From the NCBI RefSeq assembly GCF_036417845.1, contig NC_089978.1, forward strand, positions 87,042,007 through 87,106,006: a stretch of DNA of 64,000 nt. The letters run 5' to 3'. This stretch comes from Apteryx mantelli. Taxonomy: Eukaryota; Chordata; Aves; Apterygiformes; Apterygidae. The notes beneath the pieces were generated by a model, which did no database searches, was not told the DNA's origin, and saw only the letters and a program-made list of their open reading frames with translations. Below, piece after piece: positions 47,331-59,400 of the stretch. How positions within the stretch are numbered: the stretch's first letter is position 1; every line of letters starts with the position of its first letter. A program made the position numbers and the translations under genes.

Positions 47331-50300
47331 CCTGACTGCAAAGACAAGACACACGCAGAGCTCAGACCCACATGGCTGCCTAGATGCCACCTCCAGGTAT
47401 TAGGTACAATTCTTCCTCTACACCCTACAAAGCAGCGCTGTAGCTTTTCCTCAGCCCTCTTTCCTTTTGCTATCCACTGCCAAACTTGCATTTCCTTGAG
47501 CACATGACAGCTACAAGACCCTGTGAGAAGAGCCCTTTGGCCAGGACCCCCTTCATCCCGGGCAGAAGTGGGACTACGTGAGTGCACCTCTCCCTGCAGC
47601 ACTGGGGCACAAAAATTAGAACTGAATGAATCCTCTCCTGGACAGCCAAATAACAACCCTTTAGTGAATATTTGTTTCTATGGCTTGGATGATCTTTTTT
47701 TCAGCCTGCTTACGGTGAATAGACAAGCAAAGGAGATTACCAAAAGGAGCACATGAAGAAGTAATGTGTTCGCAGCCAATTTACGAGGAAGATAAACTTG
47801 TCTTTCGAACGATGGGGAAAGAAGGGCTGCTGCAGTGGTGCAAAGGGAATGCTTTTTGTGTGGAGTGTACGAAACCCACCAGATTGTCACAGTTTTCACT
47901 TGGCTAATAGTGACTGATCCCATGTAACCCTGCTCCCAAACAACGCTATTATACCCAAGCTAAGGACAGTCAAATTTCATTAGCTCTTCTGCAAAACATA
48001 TGGAGGAAACAAAATATTGGAGGATACTCCAGTGACAGTTAATGACATTACTGAAATTACTATAAATATCATCTTTAATCTAATCAAAAACAGTATATCA
48101 AAGGCATTAAAGCTGCAGATGCTTACTGTGCCGGGGGGAACCAAATGAAGCCTTACAGATGTGTCATACTGTGAAGTTATATTTGCATAATAGAAAATGA
48201 ATGCTCGTCGTATCTCGGGTTTCTACTGCTTTTTAGATCGGGGAGATCTGGACATTACATTTAGTGAAAATCTTTTTAGGTAGCCTAAGGTTAAGGCAGA
48301 CAAAGACAAACAAAAATATAAATCAGCTGCAGACAAAAAAATCCCAATGAATGGACACTTTATCCCTGCTAATTATTATCTGAACTATTCTATGACGTAT
48401 TTAATTAGCATCATTTCTCTTTAAAACACATTTTGCTGAACTGATGCTGATTATGGGGTGAGAATTGACAAAGTAGCATCAATAATTTAATTAACTGGTT
48501 AACACATTTTCTTCTTTCTTAATTTCTGCTTTTGATTTTCATATAGCTGCTTTTAGATTCTGAATTTTCAGGAGGTTTGTTTCTGGGCAACCGGAGGTAG
48601 TGATGAGTGAGAGGGACCCTGTCAGCCTGACCTTTGCAATATTATTTTGCTATTGTAGACAGAGAATGCTTTTGTGCCCTTGTGGGGTCTTGAGCACCTC
48701 AGTGAACACTTCTGGGAAATAAGATAACAGGTGTACGTTTATTAAGCACAAGCGCAATACTGCTTACTGCTGGAAAAATGAACAGGGGCACCTCACCTCC
48801 CACTGCTGTGCTCAGATTTATTCTCCAGTCGAGATAAGAACAAGAGACGCTCCCCCACTTCCACACAGCATTACTTCCCGAGCCTGAATATTTCCAAAAC
48901 GCCAGAGCTACAACAGCTTCAGGCTTCTACAAGCAGGAACCAGGACAGGTTTACTGACTTGGCCAACACACTGCTGCTGCCATGTTGTGCTCTCCTATGT
49001 CAACCCAGGGCACTAAGTTGCTGGGACAACAAAAATCTCATTAAAAGAGTTTCTAATAACAGTTCATTTGACATCATACCAACAGAAGGAAGAGGGGTAA
49101 GAAAAGAAGTGTAATTTGTTTGTTTTAATTATTTCAAGAGAAGGTGTTTCCAAACTGGGAGAAAGGCATGGTGAACTGATGATAGCACAGGAATAGAAAG
49201 CAGAAATTTGGAGATTACTGTAAATACTTTTGTTCTGACCAAACCTGTACCACTATCTGTTCATCTTGGCCACCTCCGCTCAGCAGCACCTCGCTCTGAA
49301 GACTATTTAAACCTCAACCATGTTTTTCCCTGAGCTGTTCTGCTCTCCCAACAGTCCTACCTCCAGCTGCTCTTGCTTTGATCGTGACCTGAGTTTCCTT
49401 TTTGGTAGGATGAGAGTAGAGCTTGTTCTTGGTAAAGAAATCCTAAATCGGAAGGGCCAAGTTCTGCATTAAATGAGGGTGACACTAATGTAAAGGACCA
49501 GCCAAGTGTCTCACAGGCATTTCACGCACTTGGGTTATATGGGAGGAGGTGAGGGTCCAGCAGCAATGCATTTTGTCCCCCCCCCCCAGCTCTTTGGAAG
49601 GAGATTTTGGGGTTGTCCTAAATGGATTGTGTTGGAAATAGGCATTATCATGGGCAGGGCAGAGAAGAACAAAATGGTCCTAGTAACTTAGCACAATGTG
49701 GATGGACAGTGGTCACCCCTTTGCTCATAAACCACAGTAACAACCGCTTTGCACTGAGATGGACAGCAGAGCTCTGTCTTCATGTGGTGGCTGAGGATGG
49801 ATTTCACTAGACTGCATACTAGATTTTACCTGGCACAGGGCCCACATGTGCTCTAACTGGAGAAAATGGATTTTGCCCTAAAAGATTATGTGCCTGGATT
49901 TATTTATGCTGTAATTTGCATGAAGATATTAACTTTAAAATTAGTCCCAAAAAGCACCAGGAAAAGAAGGAGGTTGACTGGAAAAAGGATTTCAGTTCAG
50001 TCTTAATTTAAAGTGGAAAATAATGTTTGCACTGCTGCATGCCAAATATATTAGAAGGATTTGAGATTATAATGTAGACTAGGTTAATGGCAGTTTCATA
50101 ATCTAATCTGCTGCTGAATTCTGATTTTAGCAACCCATCTTTCCTCTTCTGGCTTAGAAGGTCTTTGTGTTTTTGTAAATTTAGTAGATTCGGAGAGTTC
50201 AGGGTTGAAAGCTCAGTGATTTAAATTCACTATGGTGCTAAGTGCTAAGGCTTAAGTGTGGTGAATAATTGCAGCGTGGAGTCTATTATACATCACAAAT

Positions 50301-53300
50301 TCTCCAGCTCTCCAGGCCAGCAACCAAACCCAGCCCAGGGATCTCCCACCTAGCCCCATGGGCTGCTGCCCACTCGGTGCACCACATCCTCCTCTTTTTC
50401 AGAAGTTTGCACCAGGAGTACTTAGGTCTGCTCTCAGACCCCGGAAGCAGCTGCTACAGGAGACATCAGCAACTTTACCTTTAAACATAGCTCATTTGCT
50501 CCACTTTCAGTAGTGCCATAAAACAAGGAAAGTGTACTGAAAGGCAAGCCTGGGAAGCGTGGGCCAAATACTGTGGCTTTCTGGGGATCCTCTTATCCAC
50601 GGGTAGGGGGAGGACTCCCTGTGTCCCCACTGCCTCCTGGCCATGGGGGAGCTTGGTGCAGGCAGTCACCTCGTTGTGCCTGCTTTCTCCTGGGTGCCAG
50701 CAAGCAAAGGAAGGGATTTGGGGGTGACCTCGGAAAGACTCAGGCCACGCAAACCCCAGGCACGTGAATCCCATTGAGTAACAAGCCACACTGGCTTGTT
50801 TTCCCCCAAGACCTGTAAAGGGATTTCGAATGCGCTGTGCTCCTCTTAGGGCAGATCTGATGTGTGGCATCACCCTGTTGTCTTGGGTTTTTCCAGCTGC
50901 GTGAATGTACATGAAGTGACTATGCCTTTTGAATGATGCTTTTAAGACAGCGCGACTGAAAATATTGACAGGCACAACGTGGATTTAGTACTTTGATATT
51001 TATGGGGGAAGACTGGGGAAGGAGGAGGGGAATGTCCGACAGTTTGGAAGGGGAATACGTAAGGAAGGTGAAGAAGAAGAAGCAGTCAGCAACTGGTACG
51101 CCTAACCTACAAATGTCAGCTTTACAGAGTGAGTCAGTCTAAAAATAACCTCCAATTGTCTTCAAGCTATTCTAGCAGCACAGTGAAAGCACAAGTGGTT
51201 GGGAAAAATCACCAGTGGGGGGAAGAAGGATTCTGTGTATGCTTTCTACAAAAGCCTATGCTTTTAGAAAATTCTGATTAAAAAAAGGAAAGAAATGCCA
51301 GGCTCTCAGAAGTCTAGAACCAAGTTAACCTTGTTTAACTGTATTCACTCTATTATTTTACCTCTATTTATTTTACCTCTGAAAAGCCTCATAGGCTGGA
51401 TTCCAAATATTCCCTGAAATGTTGTAAACGTAAAACATGGGTATCCTTGCGGAATTACATGAGAATGTACACCCTCATCCAGACTTTCTAGACTCAATAT
51501 TTTAAATTAGAGTATTGAGTATCTCTCCCTATAATTTGCATGCTTTCTTTTTTAGCAGTCTCCCTGTTTGTTTACTGCCTGTAAACTATTCCTGTCTCTT
51601 TTTGGAGATCATTGAAACACAGATTGTCTATGGCAGCACTACATTAATCCAAAATAATATTTCAGAATCATTTTTTAACACCTGATCCAGAAATCTGTGG
51701 ATGTTACCATTGTTCTCCTAGCTGAAGCCATTGCTCTACAACAGGTGCATAGAGGCTTCAAACGTAATAAGAGCCAGAATAATTTCATCGCCATCCCATC
51801 TCTATGCACTAACATTTGGTATGGCAAACAAACAAACACCAAAAGAGAGGATCTGACACGTGACGTTTAAAAGAAGCAAGCTAAAATGCCTTTGAAAGCC
51901 ATGAAAACAAAAAACCTCTCCAATGAGATATAGGACTGCTGTTTACCTGCAAATGTTCCCAAGTTAGAACATGTTGCTGGAGATTAGAGGGACTTTTTTT
52001 TCATTAATACTACAGAACACTCTGGTTAAGATCTCACTTCCAACTGGGAGCAAAGATTTGGGAGTCCTTCAGGTCTGGAACTAGTGATTTTTTCAAAAGT
52101 GGAGGTTTTAAACAGTTAAGCCTGGGAAGTACCCCTTTTCAGACCTAAAACCTTCCTCTTCTACCCCATTATATTCCCTTTTTCTACACTGTGAGTGGAA
52201 GAATCGTGCAGTGAGGTTCTTTACTTAGATTCCTAATGTCTCTGTGGTCTCCCATGGTATGTGCATTGCCACAGCAAAGTGAAGAAGGTCGAGTGTGCCC
52301 AAACCCCACAAGCTGCTGCTGCTCCTGCTGATGCAGCTGCTTGGGAAAAATTAACCGTGAGGATGTGGAGGACAGTGATAAGGGAGGCGGTGTGCCAAGG
52401 AGGGTAGCGCTGCACTGAAGACGCGCCGTGCGGCACGCCAGGTTGGGAGGATTGCAAGGGCTGCGGTTGCTGTAGGCTCAGTCCTGCAGCATGTGCACCA
52501 TCATGCCTACGTCTCCGTGCAATGGCAGCTTGCATTAGTGGTGGGACCAGACCCTCTTCTCTGAATGCTGCTTCCTAGGGAGACACGAGTGATAGTAAGA
52601 GTCATGTGAGTATATCTTCCTCATAGGGAGACATTGTTAGGTATTCATAAATTTACCTACCTAAACTGTGCTGAGTTTTAACACCCTAGGGTAGCATGCT
52701 TAACCCATCAAAGACTGGGAGTGCAAGGAAGATGCAGAGCAGGGAGTAATAAATCACACATATGGACACATTTGAAAGAAGTGGCCCAAAAGCACTGTTT
52801 AAGCTGTCAATTGATTATTTGGATCTTTCCTGGATTCACTGGAATCAGTCTCAGACATGGACCCACACCATAGAAATATAGCTGGACTTCATCAGACCAC
52901 TACATTTGGACTCCAACCATCCAACCTTTTACTGTTGCAGGAGCTCCATATGTGGCTCAAACATGCCAGGTGGCCTAAAATATATGCTGTCCTAAATACT
53001 CCAACACCTCTCCCACTCCGCAAAGCCACCAAACGGCAGACATGTAGTAAACACAGAACTGAATTCCCTCAGATATGTGAGCTACTGATGGCAAAATCGA
53101 GTACTTTCAGTTCAAGAGATCAGTTCTCCAGTTTGTGTGGTAAATTGATTTGTTTTACTCACTTATGCCCTCTTTCCTAGTTCATTTAAATAACACCTCT
53201 CTGAGAGTGCGGATGGCAGGAGGCTTTGGCGACAGAGAGCCAGGGCTGTTTATATTTACATCATTGGTCTGAATCCAACAGAGACTGATAGTGAAAGAAA

Positions 53301-53390
53301 ATATTAGCCATCTGCCCAATGCTTGATAGCCTTTACAGCAATAAAACCAAGCATGGATTAGATATGGAGGTTGTCTGAATCTCCCTCACT
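47331..53390. other. Long non-coding stretch with a candidate regulatory block
   Basis: No gene is recognised. 48020-48520 is repeat-free and AT-rich, with several homeodomain-type TAATTA words, an HNF1-like TTAATTAACTGGTTAAC, and a GATCGGGGAGATC palindrome-like word. It has the look of a developmental enhancer, but this is inference. A C-run of about ten lies near 49577-49588. The 164-codon minus frame (50481-50975) has no known domain. Confidence 0.45.
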
Positions 53391-53449
53391 AGGGCTGACC
53401 ATCCAGTTTGGAGAAGGGCTTCCTCAACAAAATGGAAATGGTCAGCCCT
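53391..53449. other. Near-perfect 59-nt hairpin, candidate microRNA precursor
   Basis: The ends are a perfect 12-bp inverted repeat, AGGGCTGACCAT (53391-53402) and ATGGTCAGCCCT (53438-53449). Inside, CCAGTTTG pairs with CAAAATGG with one mismatch, next to a two-base bulge. Further in, GAGAA pairs with TTCCTC with one bulged C, leaving a GGGC tetraloop. That gives about 24 pairs, almost no unpaired sequence, and arms of the 22-nt scale seen in pre-miRNAs. I do not recognise either arm as a known miRNA. A small fold-back transposon is the alternative, but no clear target duplication is seen. Confidence 0.75.
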
Positions 53450-56400
53450 GCTGCTGCCCTGGCTGACCTGCTGTTCAACGCTCAGGGACCTCTCATACAG
53501 ATCACCTGATAGCTTTTAGAAACACTAACTTTTTACAAATATTGAAGGAAAAATATTGAAGAGGGGAAAATGACTGTATACTCCATTGTTCTTTCTCATG
53601 GTGCATTACACTGTTTATAAACTAACAGATGCCACACAATGTTCAGCGTTTCTGGAAGCTCTTACAAAGGCACAGTTGGAAGGTAGACCTTGTCCATTAT
53701 TTCACTACTGTGATGTTCTTCCTTGCCAAAACAGAGTTCTGTATTTTAATATTTCCTACTTGCAATTACATTTTGCCACATGCAAAAATCCCTCAGATGT
53801 AAAGGTAGCACTTTGTGCAGTTTACAGCCTTAGACCTGAGGTGTATGTAGTTCACATACTCCATCTGTCAGCATCTCTAGTGGATGTGCAGGGTGTTGAA
53901 GGCCACTGTCTTCATTCACGTGATCTTATTTTTCCTTTGCTGCCTCACCTACAACATATGGAACAGCCTCTTGTACAGGTCACTTCTCTGCAAAATGGAC
54001 TACCTTGGGCATTGCTGTACAATCACAGTAGCCGATAATATGAGACTAGTAGGGCCACACCTCACTAATTAAAACTAAATAGACTAAATAGATAAAATAT
54101 CTTAAATCTGATTCAGGGGATCAATGCCCTGAGAACAGCTAGGTGCTCTGCCCCCTCCGGAAATTGTTGGACTTGCAGCAGAATCAACCGGGGACAGGTA
54201 AGGAGAAGATTATGCTCCCACGCATCGGTGGATTTTGTAGCCCTTCTGCCCTGACTTCCCTGGAGACCTCACTGGTCACAGGAAAACTGCAAGAACAAGG
54301 GGAAGGGTCGTGCTGCTGCCATGGTGTGGGCAAGGGTTTGGTGCCCTTTATTCTCCGCTGTCCTGGCAGAGGTCCTCAGCACCTGCCTGTGTGCTGCCTG
54401 TGTGTATTGGGGGGTGGTAAATGTGTGTGCCGGGGTCATGAATTTAGCCTTTTGCTACCTCCAGGATAAAGTGTATAGAAGGAGCTGCTTAACTGATGCT
54501 TACTCATGGGGACTTGATTCCCCCGTACGTGGAGCACAGTGGACAACAGCATGTTTACAAGCAAAGCATTTCACGTGAGAGTGGTTGTCAGGTGGCAACA
54601 TATATGTCACCGGTTGACTGGCCTAGTGCATTTCAGCAAACAATGTTCTTTCCCTCTTACACAGTAGTCTTGTGGCAAAACATTTGCATTGCCTTGGGTT
54701 TTTTTGTGTGCCCCAGACAAAAGAGTCCATAACACAAATGATGGACTTGATCACATCAGCTACTCTTTATCATGTAAGGCAGTAATAAATGCATAGAGAA
54801 GTAACATCCCTCAGGACAATTTGGGCACTATGCAAAGGTCACTCTCTTCAGACCCTAATTGCTCAGCAAAACTGACATTTAAATTGTATATCATTAAAAT
54901 CATAACAAATTTATTTACCTCCTCCCTTATTGGGATCGTTTTTGCATACATTACACGTTCGATATATCACATGCTATTGAGGTCAGAGGGCATTTGCATC
55001 ATAAAATAATGTCTCAGGGAATCACGATGACACTGGGTGCTAGGCTCAAGAGTATTATTCATTTACTGGCTGCCCTTGCAGGAGCTCTCACAAAACCCCA
55101 ACAACTGGAGAGGGCCAATGTTCTCTGGGCTTTGCAGAACAGTATGGGGGCTGTATTAAGAAGGGCAAATAATACAGTAAATAAAGTAAGCAAATAATAG
55201 GGTGAACCATTCTGGACTGTAAAAAGGGAGTTGTAGCAAGAAGCATATGTAATAAGTTGTGCATGTGCATCTCTGATTTAGTCTGAACCATTCCTTCAGA
55301 GTGAGCATTGACATATATATGTATATAGGTGTATGTCTAGATATCTTTCTGTCTATTTCAATCAAGCCTGAATTTTCCAGTTATTAAAAACAGCACTGTT
55401 TTTAGGAATTGGATACCCTGCTCATCTAACATACATCTAGTAGGCATTTTCTCTCTCACTCATCATGATTAGACTTCAAATGCAGCATTTTAGCTTCATC
55501 AGCCTTGAAACCTTATTTGCCGCTATCATAGCACCTCCATGTTCCTATTTGCTATAATACGATTAGTTGAAGGCAGACAAGCTAAAACCAAGTTTAAATG
55601 AGATAGAATAATTTTAGGTATCCTCAGTATTCTCTAAGTCTATTTCACTTTTTTGCATTCATTTCTTTGGTATATGTAGTTATTTACTTACCTTTGCAGT
55701 GCACTTCAGGACACTTGGAGTTGTGTACCATAAAAGAGAAAAAAGATCTTGTAACTATAATCATGACAGCCTGATGCCAGTGCCAGAGGCTGAAGGAGGT
55801 ATAGCTTCCCTTCTTAACTGAAGATGAAATAAATCTGACTAGGTATTTCTCTGTGTGTTTAGCTCTTCATTTCCTTTCTTCCATACAGAGACTGTGGAGG
55901 ACAGAGGAATCATATGATCTCCTAGAACGCATTCAGAAAATGTTTATTCGCTGTTCTACGAGGCCTGAACCAATGCCTACTGGACTCTTTCCAGTTCATT
56001 GAATTTTTTTTTTTTAATTTAGGTTGGGGGAATATTTTTGGTGAATAACGAACTTGTCAAAAAACGCAGTTTTGAAGAAACAACTTGCAAAATTGGGTCA
56101 TACTTGGTAAACAGTGTTGGCTGTGATAGAAACAGGAAACATTCATAAGAACCTAACTGAGACATTCCATGTTTTTCTTTGGAAATGTTATCTTTGTTTC
56201 ACATGTGGCATATTTCTTTTTCAAAGGCTACAAAGAGGGGTCTGGTTGGTTAGACTCTGTAGTCACAATCTTTTTGTTTGTTTGAGACTGGCCACTGAAT
56301 CAAAGGATTATATACAAGTTCCTTCTTCTTTTCCATCCTATCTCCTCTGTTCATATCACCTCTGCTTGCTTTTTGCTGCCTGCCTTCATAATTTTCAAAC

Positions 56401-59400
56401 CCCCTCCCTGGCACTGACTCAGCTGAACAGATTCTAAACTATTAATCTCTACATTTTTTGTAAGCAAAAGATGCTGTCAATGGCTGGCAGCAACCTCTTA
56501 CATGAAAGCTTATGCAAAATACAACAGACAGGTATGCTGCTGTGCTTTCATGTATTGATCTCAAAACACACTATAAAGGAGACTTGAGGTAAAATCTGTA
56601 GCCTGCATGAGATTCGTCAGTGGGCCAAGGTGTTATTTCCTCTTCCCTATGGGGAGGGAACAGTGAAGAACCGAAAGGGACTACAGTATCTCATCCATAA
56701 CAGACCCTTCAAAGGGTAACCCTTCCACCTGCAGGAAACATCGCTGCCTGCTAAATCTATAGTATATCCCATGCCTCTACAAGTCATCAGGGTTCCTTCT
56801 GATAAAAGCAAGCCAAGTCACTGAGGGCTGCATTTTTCATTGCTCTGTTGGCCTGTTCCTCATGCTGGCATATATGTGGAGAACATACCAGCCTGAGACC
56901 AGATCCCACACTGGTTTTCCTGGCCAGTGCCAGGTCCTGACAGCTCCTGTTGAGTGCACAGGCCAGCCTTTGCCTGCCCTGGGGCTGGCGGTGTGGCTTG
57001 GATGGCTGCAGGCAGGAAGGCTGGCACACAAACTGGGATCGCTCTCCCTTTCCAGCTGTCACGCTCCTGGCAAGGCTGGTCAGCATAGGCCAGCTGGTTG
57101 CTCCGGTGGGGTGCAGGAGATGGGAACACAGCACCAGCTCCCTGAAAGACGTGTGGCGTGTGCTGCAGAGCGCAAGCAAGCTTTGGAGGTGGTGGCCCTG
57201 TTGGGTTTGACTGATCACAGCTGGCTTCTCTTCTGGTTTTGTTCTCTGTGAGGTTAGCTTCTGGAAAATCAGTATTTTGACCTATCTGCCTTCCTGACTC
57301 TCTTCTGAACTGCCTCATTTCCTCTCTGCTAGTGCAACAGAGGCGGCCTGAAATCTCTCTTCCCATTGTGCTTCTAAGTGACTTTCCATCTATTCAATCT
57401 ATCATTAAAATTCAATGCAAAGACTTCCTTTCAGAAAAAAAAATCAAGGAACAGAGCACTCCTTTCCTCTTATGATGTTGTCTGATTTTATCAACCATGC
57501 CCAGATACTTCATTTTGCCATTACAAGTCAGGAACTCAAACGCCGAAACCAAACATGTACAGGAGTTTCCCTGGGACATTGTTCTTTTTTGGGGGGGTTG
57601 GGGTTTTTTTCTTCTGCACTGCAGGACTGAATGGTATAATGGTGGATATTGGAAACAAACTCTTGAGCAGTGTAAGGGCCATCATTAACACTGACAAAAG
57701 CAGTTTGTGAGGCTGAGCCACGATCAAATAAATGAGAACTGGTAGAAGAAGCTATCGTGTTTGTGAACAACTTATGAATGTGAGGCCCAAGTCATCAATC
57801 ACTTTCATGAATCAATTAACTTTGTGATACTCTGTATATAGATGGGCTCAAACTGAGGATTTCCCTTTGATTTAAGCGGAGACGCCCTTGTCCTGAATTG
57901 TTAATTCTCCTTGCATGGGGCAAGACACTTCCCCTAATTTTCTTCAAATGTGTAACTCCAGTCATCACTGTCATTGCCCCCCACCCTTCACAGCACCTCC
58001 ACCTCCACACTTCTCCACCAAAAGTGCCTGGCATGCCAACCTCACTCCCAAAAGGACAAAGATACATTTATCCTCTGAAAACAAAAGAGAAAAGGTTTGG
58101 ACTGCTCTTTTCAAGAGGGGATTTGTCATGTTATTCCTTCCTGGCTCCACAGCCAAAACGTACACTGACTACTAGGACCCTACTTTCACCTTCATCCATG
58201 GAAGAATTTAATTAATCTTTCCATATTGGCAGCCGAACAACATTTCCTGAACAGAAAAATAAATGTTAATTTTCAGAGGTAATTAACAGTCACTGAATGA
58301 GACTAAAGGGCTTTCATCAAAATTACCAATCAGCTCAAATTTGAAGAGATTCTCTCCTCCTCATTGCTTCTTCATCTCATTCAGCCAGTCCTGCTGAATT
58401 AGTGCCTAATAGAGTCTCAAACATATTCATATCCTGTCAAATTCCCATCCTCCCAAAGAACTGTCCCTTTCAAATGTTAATATAGAGGGCGTATGATGTG
58501 CACTCATTGCTATTTTGGATTTAACAGCTGGCTGCATTGCACCAGGAGTAGCTGTGTGAACTTAAGTAAAAGATGTGAGTGTGTGTGCATGCGTGTGTGC
58601 ATGTATGGGTAAACGCCTACTCTTTTGCAAATGATACCCTGTATCTTAAATAATGTTTTCCTAATAGCTCCTTGCAAGCTTATTCATTTTTAGCCCACCA
58701 CAGTTCCTCGAGGAGAAAGTGCTACAGCTTTACAACAAACAAGAATATTTTCTAATCCCCAAGACCCAGTTTTGCAGCCCTTTTCTCAAACAAGTTCCTG
58801 CTCAGCAGATGACTGGGCCATCATCAGTAGTGGGGCACTGGTGGCCCTCAGCAGGAGTTAAGCATTTACAAAAGTCTCTTCAGGCTATCCTCACCTTAGC
58901 CAACTGCCGGACAGCTTCAGGGGTTACTCGCTATTACAAGACTTCAGATGTTCTCAACAGTGGTCAACTCACACACATCGGGGTGCCTCTGTATAGAGAC
59001 ATGTGATCTCAGGACAGGTCCCCGCAGTGCAATCTGAGAAAAGAAAGTAGAAGTCCTCCCATGTCATCATGGTGAAAAAGGTTCCTTCTTCCTGTTTTGT
59101 TAAATATTTTAGGCCTGATCCAAAGACCCATGGGGTTGGTAGGGAGATTTCCACTGGCTCCAGCCAAACCTGGCCTATAATCCTGGCAACCCCGGGTGAT
59201 CTTGTGGTGACACCCAACAAGCAGAATTTCTACTGAGTCCTTTCCGTGCGCTATATCAGGGCACTTCTGAAGACAGCACTAGATGGGCACAGAGCATGAC
59301 CTCAGTTAACAACATATACTACATGAAAGCTAATAATTCTGGCTAAAACATATTCAAAATAGGATGCTTGAAGCAAAACTAATGCATTATTCACTGCTTA

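Noticed and set aside
47165..47656. 163-codon minus-strand frame
   Set aside because: The C-terminal third is translated tetranucleotide microsatellite.
50481..50975. 164-codon minus-strand frame
   Set aside because: No recognisable domain. A plus-strand frame overlaps it. Composition follows the local GC content.
53586..54038. 150-codon plus-strand frame
   Set aside because: It resembles no protein I know, is overlapped by another plus-strand frame, and has no promoter or splice context.
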